DNA of 64,000 nt. Source: Aphanothece hegewaldii CCALA 016. GTDB lineage: Bacteria > Cyanobacteriota > Cyanobacteriia > Cyanobacteriales > Microcystaceae. The notes below the pieces were generated by a model, which saw only the letters and a program-made list of their open reading frames with translations, was not told the origin of the DNA and made no database searches. Shown here in pieces: positions 16,386 to 26,090 of this stretch. Every line of letters begins with the position of its first letter. Within the stretch, counting starts at the first letter, position 1. A program made the position numbers and the translations under genes. The stretch lies in the NCBI RefSeq assembly GCF_003007785.1, contig NZ_PXOH01000003.1, positions 227,008 through 291,007 on the forward strand, given 5' to 3'.

Positions 16386-17534
16386 ATGAATGATGAAAAA
16401 ATACCGTTTTGGCAAGATGATCGTGTATTAAAAATTGCAATACAAGGATTAGTCGTTTTAATTTTATTGATTATTATTTCGATTTTAGGGACAAATATTA
16501 TACGAAATTTTCGAGATTTAGGTTTAACTTTTGGCTTTGGTTTTCTGAGTCGTCCATCATCATTCGGTATTGGAGATACAGCTATTCCCTATCAGCCATC
16601 TGATCCTTATAGTCGGGCTATTATAGTCGGAATAACTAACACTTTACGAGTAATTATTATCGGAATTATTTTAGCAAGTTTATTAGGAATTACCGCAGGA
16701 ATTGCACGTTTATCAGATAATTGGTTAGTCCAAAAAAACGCAACAATTTATGTAGAAGTTTTTCGGAATACTCCATTACTCTTACAATTATTTTTCTGGT
16801 ACTTTGCGGTTTTTATCAAGTTACCAACTGCTGAAAAAGCAATTCAATTTTTGGGTTTATTCACTTTTAGTAATATCGGTTTATCTTTACCTTGGCCAAG
16901 AAATTATTTAGCCTTAATATTTTTATTAATTCTTGTTGTTTTGGGTGTTTATTTATGGAAGAAAAGAACTCAAAAATTGATAGAACAGAGTTCATCAGTA
17001 CAAGTTTTATCAGGAATATTAATGACAATATTAACAGCTATAATTCTAATTTTATTTTTTGGTTTAAACTGGCAAATACCGCAATTTAATCCGACAATTT
17101 CAGCATTTGAGGGAGGGTTAACTTTATCTCCAGAATTAGCAACTTTAGTAATAGGATTAACCTTTTATACAGCCGCGTTTATTGCTGAAGTGATTAGAGC
17201 AGGTATACAATCTGTAAATAAAGGACAATGGGAGGCAGCAAAAGCATTAGGATTAAAACCATATTGGGTGATGCAACTGATTATTTTACCTCAAGCATTA
17301 CGAGTAATTATTCCTCCTTTAACCAGTGAATTTTTGAATTTAGCAAAAAACTCTAGTTTAGCGATCGCTATTGGTTATAATGATGTTTATGGAATTGCAA
17401 ATACAATAGCAAATCAAACAGGACGTTCTATCGAAATGTTATTAATTTTAATGTCTACTTATCTAATAATTAATCTAATTATCTCAACAATTATGAATAA
17501 AATTAATTCTTCAGTTCAAATAAAAGAAAGATAA
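16386..17534 (+). CDS. natG: Amino-acid ABC transporter permease (NatG/AapQ/BztB type)
   Basis: A HisM-family membrane subunit, 382 residues, with about 7-8 hydrophobic segments. It has the long N-terminal part typical of AapQ/BztB (FGFLSRPSSFGIGDTAIPYQPSDPYSRAI) and the EAA loop AAKALGLKPYWVMQLIILPQ near the C-terminus. I prefer ATG 16386 (MNDEKIPFWQDDRV) over an upstream TTG at 16356, since homologues start close to it. It is followed 4 bases later by natH and works with NatF and NatH to import amino acids. Confidence 0.88.
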   Translation: MNDEKIPFWQDDRVLKIAIQGLVVLILLIIISILGTNIIRNFRDLGLTFGFGFLSRPSSFGIGDTAIPYQPSDPYSRAIIVGITNTLRVIIIGIILASLLGITAGIARLSDNWLVQKNATIYVEVFRNTPLLLQLFFWYFAVFIKLPTAEKAIQFLGLFTFSNIGLSLPWPRNYLALIFLLILVVLGVYLWKKRTQKLIEQSSSVQVLSGILMTILTAIILILFFGLNWQIPQFNPTISAFEGGLTLSPELATLVIGLTFYTAAFIAEVIRAGIQSVNKGQWEAAKALGLKPYWVMQLIILPQALRVIIPPLTSEFLNLAKNSSLAIAIGYNDVYGIANTIANQTGRSIEMLLILMSTYLIINLIISTIMNKINSSVQIKER

Positions 17535-17538
17535 AAAA

Positions 17539-18720
17539 ATGAATAATTTATCCTCTCCAGTTCCGATTATATGGCTTAGAAATAATCTTTTTAATACTTG
17601 GTATAATAGTTTACTGACACTGATAAGTATTGTCTTCCTATTTGGGATTGGTTCGAGTTTTATTCAATGGGCATTGACTGAGGCAAAATGGACAGTTATA
17701 CCAGCGAATTTACGGTTATTTTTTGTCGGACGTTATCCACAAGATCAAATATGGAGAGTTTGGATAACATTAGGATTAATTGTTGCTAATGGTGGATTTT
17801 CTTGGGGACTATTAACTCGTTTAAATCGCTTATTTGATCGAACAAGTTTAATGATTATAGGCATTTTATCTATGACTTGTGTAGCGATCGCAATTCCCAC
17901 TAAAATTTATTCTAGCCTATTTCTACTGATTAACTTAGTTTTATTCATCGCCACAGCTATAGTTAGTAAACCTTTAGGAAAACGTTTTCCAAAACTTGTT
18001 GTTTTTCTGCCCTTAATTTGGTTCATCAATTTTCTAATCATTCTTTTGCTTTTGCAAGGCGGCTTATTTTTAGAAGTTGTTAGATTAGATGATTTGAGTG
18101 GATTAATTCTCACAATTTTAACCGCATTAGTCAGTATTGTACTGTCTTTTCCCTTTGGAATTCTTTTAGCATTAGGAAGACAAAGTAATTTACCCGTAAT
18201 TCGCTGGTTATCTATTGCTTATATTGAAATTATTCGCGGTTTGCCATTAATTGGAATTCTGTTTATGGCACAGATAATGTTACCTTTAGTTTTATCACCC
18301 GATGTACGGCCCGATCGCGTCATTCGAGCCATTATCGGTTACACTATTTTTAGTGCTGCATATTTAGCAGAAAATGTGAGAGGTGGCTTACAATCGATTC
18401 CAAAAGGTCAATATGAAGCGGCAAAAGCATTAGGATTAAATACCCCTTTATCATTAGCTTTAATCATCTTACCCCAAGCCTTAAAAGCCGTTATCCCTTC
18501 AATGGTGGGACAATTTATCAGCTTATTCAAAGATACATCTTTATTAGCAATTATTGGTTTAGTCGATTTACTGGGAATTTCTCAATCTATTTTGGCTAAT
18601 CCTAAATATATCGGACGCTACGCCGAAGTTTATCTGTTTATTGCCCTCATTTATTTTATTTGTTGTTATGCGATGTCTCTGGCTGCAAGAAAGCTAGAAA
18701 AGCAACTAGCTACAGAATAA
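17539..18720 (+). CDS. natH: Amino-acid ABC transporter permease (NatH/AapM/BztC type)
   Basis: 393 residues, the second permease of the polar amino-acid importer. N-terminal helices, a cluster of extra hydrophobic segments typical of AapM/BztC, then a conserved permease core with IEIIRGLPLIGILFMAQ and EAA loop AAKALGLNTPLSLALIILPQ. The NatM/AapP-type ATPase that usually closes such operons is not here; the next gene is a Fur-family regulator 76 bases downstream. The ATPase must come from another locus. Confidence 0.88.
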   Translation: MNNLSSPVPIIWLRNNLFNTWYNSLLTLISIVFLFGIGSSFIQWALTEAKWTVIPANLRLFFVGRYPQDQIWRVWITLGLIVANGGFSWGLLTRLNRLFDRTSLMIIGILSMTCVAIAIPTKIYSSLFLLINLVLFIATAIVSKPLGKRFPKLVVFLPLIWFINFLIILLLLQGGLFLEVVRLDDLSGLILTILTALVSIVLSFPFGILLALGRQSNLPVIRWLSIAYIEIIRGLPLIGILFMAQIMLPLVLSPDVRPDRVIRAIIGYTIFSAAYLAENVRGGLQSIPKGQYEAAKALGLNTPLSLALIILPQALKAVIPSMVGQFISLFKDTSLLAIIGLVDLLGISQSILANPKYIGRYAEVYLFIALIYFICCYAMSLAARKLEKQLATE

Positions 18721-18796
18721 GCCTTTCTTAGACAGTCAACCCAAAAATAAGCTAAACTGGTAATGAGTTTGTGTTACAGCAATAAAATACAGAAAA

Positions 18797-19246
18797 ATGA
18801 ACAATCAAAGGGCATACTCTAAACCGATTCGCTCATTAAATGATGCTTTGGAGCAATGTCAAACTTTGGGAATGCGCGTCAGTCGCCAACGTCGCTACAT
18901 TCTAGAATTATTATGGCAAGCAAACGAACACTTGTCAGCCAGAGAAATCTATGATCGACTTAATCTACAAGGAAAAAATATCGGTCATACTTCTGTATAT
19001 CAGAACTTAGAAGCTTTGTCAAGTCAGGGAATTATCGAATGTGTCGAACGCTGTGACGGGCGACTATACGGTAATATCAGCGACTCACACAGTCATATTA
19101 ATTGTGTTGATACTAATCAAATTATGGATGTTCATATCGAATTACCCGAAGATTTGATTAAACAAATTGAAGCGCAAACCGGTATAAAAATTACAGATTA
19201 TCGTATCGATTTTTATGGTTATAAAAACCAAAAGGCCGTAAACTAA
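18797..19246 (+). CDS. Fur-family transcriptional regulator (PerR/FurC-like)
   Basis: 149 residues. An N-terminal winged helix (GMRVSRQRRYILELLW...HLSAREIYDRL...GHTSVYQNLEAL) is followed by a metal-binding dimerisation domain (ERCDGRLYGNISDSHSHINC). The C-terminal CxxC zinc motifs of classical Fur/Zur are absent. The sequence resembles the FurC/PerR paralogue of cyanobacteria, which senses peroxide, but assignment among Fur, PerR and Zur by eye is uncertain. Candidate targets in this window were not identified. Confidence 0.85.
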   Translation: MNNQRAYSKPIRSLNDALEQCQTLGMRVSRQRRYILELLWQANEHLSAREIYDRLNLQGKNIGHTSVYQNLEALSSQGIIECVERCDGRLYGNISDSHSHINCVDTNQIMDVHIELPEDLIKQIEAQTGIKITDYRIDFYGYKNQKAVN

Positions 19247-19276
19247 TGAAAAACTGGAGTAACTGGGTGATAATTT

Positions 19277-20971
19277 GTGAGCGATCGCACTATTAATGTA
19301 TTATTAATCGATGATGATCCGATTTTCCGACTAGGACTCTCTCAAGGACTTGTTTCGGTTTTAGATGTACGAGTTATAGCGCTCATCGACTCTGTAACAA
19401 TTCTTAACCAATCGGTTGAGCCATCACCAGATGTAATTATTTTAGATCCTTTATTTCCCGCTTCTGGTGGCGCAAATTGGATACTCTGTCAGTTTCTCGT
19501 TTCAAATTATCCCAAAGCTAAAATTTTACTCCTCAGTTCTCAGCTTACACCCACTGATTTAGATCATGCCCAAAAATTGGGTTTAAATGGCTATTGTCCC
19601 AAAGGAACGAGTTTAGAAAACTTAGTTACTATTATCCGTCAAATTGCATCCGGTCAACCGTTTTGGTCTGCTACTCCTGCAACAACAAACCCCGTTTTTT
19701 CAGTGCGTCGTACTCATTGGCTCATCCGTCTGGCACAATCAGGAATAGAACAAATAGACCAAGAATTATCGAAAATTTTGTATCAACTGAATCAAGAAAA
19801 TTTATCAAGATTTGATGAATTATATTGGAATGGACGAAGACGAGAATTACTCGCTGCATCTTGGTTAGTTCGGAAACTTATACCCGTCGAAATTGCACCT
19901 AGTATTACGCCAAAACCTAGAGAAATTACCCCGAAAAAACCTATAACCGAATCAGCATTATCTGTTATTAGTAATAGCTTACCTGTGGCTAGTAGTCCAC
20001 GTTCTTTGAGTACGACAACGGTTTATGAAGAAACATTAGGAAAGTTAAGATATAGCTTAGAAAATTACACCGATATTCCCCAAGAAATTGATATTTTACA
20101 AGCCGTTAGAAAGAGAGAATTACTTTATATTGTTTTTGAGCAAACTCGAAAAATTCTCGATGAAATTAAGTTTTTAGAATTAGATTATTCTGATTTATTA
20201 AGAAGAAAAGATTTAATGTTGCTGGAAATATGGCAAAAATCAACGCAAAAGTTTTTAAAAATTACTTATTCTGAAAGCAATGATCTTTTTAGACAAGAAA
20301 TTGATCGAATCTTACTGAGAGATTTAAGATTAATTGAAAATGATATTTTAAAAAAAATTCCGTTTGTGAATGAATTATTTGCTTATTTTTTATTTGAGCA
20401 AAGTTTAATTGTTGATCAAATTGCCTATCGTGTGGATTCACCAGAAGGAATTAATCGAGCCGTAATTTTGTTAGAAAACCTAATTATACAGATTTCTAAC
20501 GGCGTAATTGCTACTATTTTAAATAATTTTCCTGAATTAGAATTAATTAAAAAAAATCTGTACAATAATAACTTTATTTCATCTAGAGAAGTTGCTAAAT
20601 TTCGTAATGATTTATCTTGGAAATATCGAAAAAATAAATATATTGAACATCCTCAAGATATATTTGAAAGTAAATATCGTCTGCTCTATTTAAGTGAAAA
20701 TAAAATTAAACAAAATTTTATTTATGCACCTCGACAAGAGGAACTTTATCAACTAAATGGTATTCCTTGGCTCGTTACTATTGCCCTAGAATTTAGAGAT
20801 GCTGTTGCACCGAGACTAAGAAGTATTTTTTCTTTTTTGGGAAAAGGTGTCGTTTATATTTTAACTCAAGTTATTGGGCGTGGAATTGGCTTAATTGTGT
20901 TAGGAATTGTCCAAGGTGCTGGTAATACTTGGCAAGAACTTCGTTACAGAAATGGTCAACAAAATAAATAA
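19277..20971 (+). CDS. Ycf55-like response regulator (receiver plus DUF3685)
   Basis: 564 residues. Residues 1-~125 form a response-regulator receiver (LLIDDDPIFRLGLSQGL; phospho-acceptor Asp57 in VIILDPLFP; switch Lys in GYCPKGTSLENL). The rest is the large Ycf55/DUF3685 region found in cyanobacteria and red-algal plastids; its role is unknown. The C-terminus has a hydrophobic Gly-rich segment (YILTQVIGRGIGLIVLGIVQG) that may contact a membrane. Translation starts at GTG 19277. There is no adjacent histidine kinase. It converges with the histidine-phosphatase gene at a palindromic repeat. Confidence 0.85.
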   Translation: MSDRTINVLLIDDDPIFRLGLSQGLVSVLDVRVIALIDSVTILNQSVEPSPDVIILDPLFPASGGANWILCQFLVSNYPKAKILLLSSQLTPTDLDHAQKLGLNGYCPKGTSLENLVTIIRQIASGQPFWSATPATTNPVFSVRRTHWLIRLAQSGIEQIDQELSKILYQLNQENLSRFDELYWNGRRRELLAASWLVRKLIPVEIAPSITPKPREITPKKPITESALSVISNSLPVASSPRSLSTTTVYEETLGKLRYSLENYTDIPQEIDILQAVRKRELLYIVFEQTRKILDEIKFLELDYSDLLRRKDLMLLEIWQKSTQKFLKITYSESNDLFRQEIDRILLRDLRLIENDILKKIPFVNELFAYFLFEQSLIVDQIAYRVDSPEGINRAVILLENLIIQISNGVIATILNNFPELELIKKNLYNNNFISSREVAKFRNDLSWKYRKNKYIEHPQDIFESKYRLLYLSENKIKQNFIYAPRQEELYQLNGIPWLVTIALEFRDAVAPRLRSIFSFLGKGVVYILTQVIGRGIGLIVLGIVQGAGNTWQELRYRNGQQNK

Positions 20972-20988
20972 AATAATTAATAAAATGG

Positions 20989-21012
20989 GTTTGGAGACCA
21001 AACCCCTACACG
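20989..21012. repeat. Dispersed palindromic repeat, copy C
   Basis: GGGTTTGGAGACCAAACCC followed by CTACA: an 8-bp perfect stem with an AGA loop, reverse complement of copy B over all 24 bases. It lies between two convergent genes and might act as a bidirectional terminator, although T runs are poor. Confidence 0.8.
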
Positions 21013-21021
21013 AGATAATTT

Positions 21022-22359
21022 CTATAAGGCTCCGGCTGCGGTTTTATCTAATACACCACCACCTAAATGAGAAGTTAAATTAACAGCTTGAATGAGAGGT
21101 TGTGAGTCAATACCATCTAAATAATCAATGACACTAACGGCACCATTTCCCTGTTTAACATTCCAAAAATTATCGGGTTTTAAACCTAATAAATAACAAA
21201 GAATTACTTTATTAATCGCATCATGAGCGACAACAATACCGACTTTGTGCTGTTCGGAATCACCATATATTTTAACGATATTATTCCAACAAGCGATCGC
21301 ACGATCCCAAACTTGTTGTAAATTCTCACCTTCTGGCATTTGTACGGTTTCTGGTTGAGTTTTCCACTGTTGTAATAGCCCTGGAAAACCCGCCTCAATT
21401 TCTGTTTCTAATTTTCCTTCCCAAAGTCCGTGACAAATTTCGGTTAAATCGGGTTGAAAATCTAAAGAAATTTCAGGATGATATTGTAAGATAATTTCGG
21501 CGGTTTCTTTTGGTCGTGCAAGAGGACTACTTACAGCAAAATTGAGATTCACATCTTTAAGAAAATCGGCTGCTTTTTGAGCTTGATTTTTGCCATTTTC
21601 ATTAAGGGGAATATCTCGTATTCCTTGAAATCTGCCTTCTCGGTTCCATTGCGTTTCACCGTGACGAACTAATAATAAACGTATCCCTTTTTGTGAAGGA
21701 CGAGAAGAAGGTAAAGAAACGCCTAAATGTGCGGTTTGGTTGAGAGATTCAATTTGAACAGTATCACCTAAACCACCGACAAAATTAAGAACATTGATAC
21801 AACAATTAGACTGATGCAGCGCATGATATTTAGCGGGGTGCATCCCAAGCGCAGTTAATATTAAACAGCGATTAATTCCATTATGTCCGACTATTAAAAT
21901 AGTTTGATTGTCATGTTTAGCTAAAATATCTGACCAAAAGTTTTTAGCTTGCTGATACAAAGATAAAAGCGGATAATGTTCTTTTTCCCCATCAAGAATC
22001 ATTTTAAATTCTTGAGGTGTTTTGTGCCAACAACGATAATCATCTGGGAATTTTTCTTTAACTTCATCTTTGCTGAGATTTTCCCATAAAGGTAAATCGA
22101 CTTCTATTAGTTGATTGTTTACATTAATTTCAGTAGGATTTACTAAACAAGATTGAATAATTTGGGCGGTTGTTTTTGCCCGTTGCAAAGGACTACAATA
22201 AATCGCATCAATATTTATATCTTTAAGAGCTTTACCGACTTTTTCTGCGTCATTTTGCCCTGTTTCAGTTAAAACCGATAGATCGGATCGGCCTTGGATT
22301 TTTTGCAAAGCATTAAAGTTACTTTGTCCGTGACGTACTATAATTACCCGCGTAGTCAA
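21022..22359 (-). CDS. Tandem histidine phosphatase (phosphoglycerate-mutase-like), two domains
   Basis: 445 residues with two complete histidine-phosphatase domains. The first begins TRVIIVRHGQSNFNALQ (catalytic His of RHG at 9-11) with the second His in LIVGHNGINRC. The second begins LLLVRHGETQWNREGRFQG, with VVAHDAINKV. Family members dephosphorylate small phosphoesters (phosphoserine, alpha-ribazole phosphate, phosphosugars) or act as phosphoglycerate mutases; the substrate cannot be read here. Both halves keep their active-site motifs, so this is not a degenerate duplication. Cytoplasmic. Confidence 0.88.
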   Translation of the reverse strand: MTTRVIIVRHGQSNFNALQKIQGRSDLSVLTETGQNDAEKVGKALKDINIDAIYCSPLQRAKTTAQIIQSCLVNPTEINVNNQLIEVDLPLWENLSKDEVKEKFPDDYRCWHKTPQEFKMILDGEKEHYPLLSLYQQAKNFWSDILAKHDNQTILIVGHNGINRCLILTALGMHPAKYHALHQSNCCINVLNFVGGLGDTVQIESLNQTAHLGVSLPSSRPSQKGIRLLLVRHGETQWNREGRFQGIRDIPLNENGKNQAQKAADFLKDVNLNFAVSSPLARPKETAEIILQYHPEISLDFQPDLTEICHGLWEGKLETEIEAGFPGLLQQWKTQPETVQMPEGENLQQVWDRAIACWNNIVKIYGDSEQHKVGIVVAHDAINKVILCYLLGLKPDNFWNVKQGNGAVSVIDYLDGIDSQPLIQAVNLTSHLGGGVLDKTAAGAL

Positions 22360-22478
22360 TCGATTTATCCTCCTTTAAACACGGCTTATCTCAGTTCTAG
22401 ATTACAAGGATACGACCCATCCGTAAACTGACGGTAAGCTTAATCTATCATTTGCGTTGGGTCTTCAGAAGTCCACGC

Positions 22479-23393
22479 TTAACTAATTTGGGTTTCTTCT
22501 TGAAGTTCATTAGGTGGCGAAGAATATATACTCATAACTTTCCCTGTACTAGGATGAAGAAAAAATAAATGATGAGCATGAAGAGAATAGCCAATATCTC
22601 CGGGTACGGGTAAATTTTCGCTTTTTGTCATTTTGGGTATTCCACCAATATCATAAAGCGGATCACCGAGTAAAGGATAACCAACTGTTGCTAAATGTAT
22701 CCGAATTTGATGGGGTCTTCCAGTCAGAATTTTAACTGCTAAAAGTGTCGTTTGGGAAGTTCTTTTTAAAACTTGACACTCGCTATAAGCAGATAACCCG
22801 TCTGGCGTGGCACCATAAATATAACCTAATACAGGATGGGGAATTTTTCCAATCGGCTGAGTAATGATCAGATTTTCTGGTAAATCACTTTTACCCACCA
22901 AAGCACGATAGGTTTTAGAAATTTGACGATCGCGCATTTGTTGACTTAGACTAGCTCTAGCCTGAGATGTTTTCGCTAGTAACATTAGTCCTGATGTACC
23001 TCTACCCAAGCGATGAATCGGATAGGGTGTATCATTAGGATATTGTTGTTGTAGTTGCTTGAGTAGGGTATGTTCTAAAAATCCTCCTCCTGGTAAAACG
23101 GGTAAACCCGATGGCTTATCTACAATGAGTAAATCTGAGTCTTCATACAGTATGGCAAAGGATAAGGGTACATCGGGTTCGTGCCAAGGTTGACGATGAT
23201 AGGTTAAGCTTTGTCCTTTTTTTAAAATAGTATCGGGTGTTGCGGGCTGGTTATTAATTAAAATTTGTCCTAAAAGTATTCTTTCTCGCCATTCTTGATA
23301 GCTAGAGTGACGATATTGGCTATAGTATTCTAATAATGTTAGTCCTGCTTCAGTTTGTCTGACTTGATTTCGATACACCCAACCTTGATTCAT
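22479..23393 (-). CDS. RluA-family pseudouridine synthase homologue lacking the usual catalytic Asp
   Basis: 304 residues with an N-terminal S4-like RNA-binding part (WRERILLGQILINNQPATPDTILKKGQ) and a RluA-type catalytic domain (LLIVDKPSGLPVLPGG, RPHQIRIHLATVGYPLLGDPLY). In most RluA enzymes the catalytic Asp sits in HRLDxxTSG; here the sequence is HRLGRGTSGLMLLAK, so Gly replaces Asp (codon GGT). The enzyme may use another acid or may have lost activity; the HRLG form may be a natural subfamily. It overlaps the upstream radical-SAM gene by 4 bases (ATGA), so the two are translationally coupled. Confidence 0.82.
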   Translation of the reverse strand: MNQGWVYRNQVRQTEAGLTLLEYYSQYRHSSYQEWRERILLGQILINNQPATPDTILKKGQSLTYHRQPWHEPDVPLSFAILYEDSDLLIVDKPSGLPVLPGGGFLEHTLLKQLQQQYPNDTPYPIHRLGRGTSGLMLLAKTSQARASLSQQMRDRQISKTYRALVGKSDLPENLIITQPIGKIPHPVLGYIYGATPDGLSAYSECQVLKRTSQTTLLAVKILTGRPHQIRIHLATVGYPLLGDPLYDIGGIPKMTKSENLPVPGDIGYSLHAHHLFFLHPSTGKVMSIYSSPPNELQEETQIS

Positions 23394-25987
23394 TTTGCCT
23401 GATTTAATGACGAAGGATGTGCTAAAAAAAGTGAATGACGATGAACTCGCAATAAGTCAAACTCTTTTTGGGCTATTTTCTCTAACATATAAATAACTTG
23501 TTGGGGTTGTAGCAAGGTTCCATCATTACGACAACTTCCCACATAGCGCAAAACAATCGATCGCTCATTGCTCGATAATAGGGATAATTCATACAACATC
23601 TCGCATAAATTCACCGTCACTCTTTTACCCGACTTGGTTTTCTTCTCCCAGAGAATTTCCGTTTGTTCTTCTATTTGTTCGATCCAAGTTTGCCATTGTT
23701 CTGATGTTTCATCTGTTGCTATTGTAATGTGATACTCGGCTTTTTCGAGTAATTGAGTCGCAGCAGGAGAATTTACATAAACTTCTTCCACTTGATACAC
23801 GGGAAGTTCACTAGGAAGTTGACTGACTAATTTCTCTTTAAATGCTTCTATTTCCATTCTTTGAGTCAGTTCAAAATCAACAATTTCCCCGCTACTGGTT
23901 GCCCCTAATGGTAACGCATTGGCGATCGATATTCTAGGACCCGGATGAAAGCCACCGGTAAACGAAATGGGTATCGCAGCGCGTCTGATCACCCGATCAA
24001 ATAAACGAACTAAGTCTAAATGACTCACCAACGCCATTTCGCCAATTTTGCCAAACCAAACCCGCATTCTTTGCGATCGCTGTATATTTGGCTGAAACTG
24101 TCCAGCAAACGCGGGAACTTCCATCGCGGGAATGACCACATTATGACCAAAATCTACGCCACACACACCACAATGGGAACAACCCTCAAAAGAACAATCT
24201 GGAACGATTGCAGCCATCATAGCCCGATTTAAGTCCTCTTGGAGCCATTTTTTATCTACGCCGCTATCAATATGATCCCACGGTAATGGTGCATCTAGGA
24301 TTGTTTTTGATTCCGATTCAAATACATTCCATTCCCCTGCTTCGACTTGACGATATTTCCAGCTTAAACCGGCTTCATTGATGGCTTGTGACCATGCGCC
24401 ATGAGCTTGATCGAGGCTTTCCCACCAAGCATCCATCCCCGCGCCGAGTTGCCATGCCCGATGTACTACAGCAGATAACTTTCTATCACCTCGCCCGACA
24501 AAATCTTCCATTGCTGAAATACGGACATCAGTATAGTTGACTTTTGTACCTTTTATGGTTCTAAATTCTTGTTTGAGTAAATCCTGTTTTCGGATAAATT
24601 CGGATGTTGAGACGGAGTGCCATTGAAAGGGGGTATGGGGTTTCGGCGTAAAGTTAGAAATGGTGATATTAAAGTCTAGAGGTTTGCGTTTTTGCATCCG
24701 ACATTCTTGTCTGAGCCATCTTACGGTTTCGGCAATACCCAGTACATCCTCATCGGTTTCACCAGGCAAACCAATCATAAAATAGAGTTTAATTCTATCC
24801 CATCCCTGTTCAACGGCGGTTTTAATGCCTCGTAGTAATTCTTCGTTGGTTAAACCTTTATTTACTACATCTCGCAGTCGTTGGGTACCCGCTTCGGGGG
24901 CAAAGGTTAGCCCACCTTGGCGTGTCCCACCCAAGATATTAGCAATATTTTCATCAAAGCGATCGACTCTTTGACTGGGTAAAGTTAGGGTAATATTTTC
25001 ATCTTTGAGACGGTTTTTAATTTCCATCCCAACTGCAGGTAATGCCAAATAATCGGAACAACTCAAGGAAAGTAGGGAAAATTCATTATATCCGGTGGCT
25101 CTCATGCCTTTTTCGATGGTTTCTATTACGTCTGTCGGTTCTACGTCTCTAGCAGGACGCGTTAACATTCCTGGTTGACAAAAACGACAACCTCTGGTAC
25201 AGCCGCGACGAATTTCGATGACGAGGCGATCGTGTACGGTTTCAATGAAGGGAACTAAACCAATAGAATAGGCGGGAATGGGTGTCGCAACTCGTCTTAA
25301 GATTCTTGGGGGTACATCGGGGCGGTTGGGTTGAATTGAGCCATCTTCGGCGAGATCATAGAACCGAGGTACATAAACCCCTGGAATTTGGGCTAAATCT
25401 AGTAATAATTCTTCTTTGCTCAGATTTGCTGATTTTGCTTCCTCAACAATTAACCCAATTTCGGGTAATAAATGTTCTCCATCTCCAAGGGCAACAAAAT
25501 CAAAAAAATCGGCGTAGGGTTCGGGGTTAGAGGTGGCAGTTTGCCCACCAGCAAAGATGAGGGGATAGTGTTTATTGGCTCGTTCTTGCCATGTTTTAGG
25601 AATACCAGCTAAGTCGAGCATTTCTAGAATATTGGTCGCGCCTAATTCGTAGCTTAGACTAAAACCTAGAATATCGAAATCGCTTAGGGAATGACGGGAC
25701 TCTAGGGCAAAAAGAGGGGTACTTGTAGCTCTCAGTTTAGCGGCGAGATCGGGTGCAGGTAGATAAGTGCGATCGCATAGTTGACGCGGTTGAGCATTCA
25801 AAATGTTATAGAGAATGATGTGACCCAAGTTAGAAGCCCCTACCTCATAGACTTCTGGATAGGTCAAAACCCATCGAACGCTTGCTTCTTCCCACTGCTT
25901 GTGGAATGAACCTAACTCGTTACCTAAATAGCGAGCCGGTTTGGTGATCTCTGGTGTGAGAAGATTTTCTAAGGTGACTACTTTCAT
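23390..25987 (-). CDS. B12-binding-domain radical SAM protein with DUF2344 (TIGR03960/TIGR03936 type)
   Basis: 865 residues. An N-terminal B12-binding-like domain is followed by a radical SAM core with cluster motif GCTRGCRFC (CxxxCxxC), then a Cys-rich segment (CSFEGCSHCGVCG) and a C-terminal DUF2344 domain (RMRVWFGKIGEMALVSHLDLVRLFDR, ISIANALPLGATSSGEIVDFEL). This fused architecture is usual in cyanobacteria and many other bacteria. The reaction is not settled; its pairing here with a pseudouridine-synthase-like gene suggests RNA modification, which is only an inference from context. Confidence 0.9.
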   Translation of the reverse strand: MKVVTLENLLTPEITKPARYLGNELGSFHKQWEEASVRWVLTYPEVYEVGASNLGHIILYNILNAQPRQLCDRTYLPAPDLAAKLRATSTPLFALESRHSLSDFDILGFSLSYELGATNILEMLDLAGIPKTWQERANKHYPLIFAGGQTATSNPEPYADFFDFVALGDGEHLLPEIGLIVEEAKSANLSKEELLLDLAQIPGVYVPRFYDLAEDGSIQPNRPDVPPRILRRVATPIPAYSIGLVPFIETVHDRLVIEIRRGCTRGCRFCQPGMLTRPARDVEPTDVIETIEKGMRATGYNEFSLLSLSCSDYLALPAVGMEIKNRLKDENITLTLPSQRVDRFDENIANILGGTRQGGLTFAPEAGTQRLRDVVNKGLTNEELLRGIKTAVEQGWDRIKLYFMIGLPGETDEDVLGIAETVRWLRQECRMQKRKPLDFNITISNFTPKPHTPFQWHSVSTSEFIRKQDLLKQEFRTIKGTKVNYTDVRISAMEDFVGRGDRKLSAVVHRAWQLGAGMDAWWESLDQAHGAWSQAINEAGLSWKYRQVEAGEWNVFESESKTILDAPLPWDHIDSGVDKKWLQEDLNRAMMAAIVPDCSFEGCSHCGVCGVDFGHNVVIPAMEVPAFAGQFQPNIQRSQRMRVWFGKIGEMALVSHLDLVRLFDRVIRRAAIPISFTGGFHPGPRISIANALPLGATSSGEIVDFELTQRMEIEAFKEKLVSQLPSELPVYQVEEVYVNSPAATQLLEKAEYHITIATDETSEQWQTWIEQIEEQTEILWEKKTKSGKRVTVNLCEMLYELSLLSSNERSIVLRYVGSCRNDGTLLQPQQVIYMLEKIAQKEFDLLRVHRHSLFLAHPSSLNQAK

Positions 25988-26090
25988 CCATCAGACCTCC
26001 GATAATTTGTGAGCTTCAATACTCAGCTTTTCTAATATATCGGATGTTTTGTTGTCTTGGTGGGAATTAAGCCTGGAATTAAGCCAGAAA

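Noticed and set aside
19277..20971. Possible frameshift in the Ycf55-like gene
   Set aside because: The frame is open throughout from receiver to C-terminal helix; length is usual for the family.
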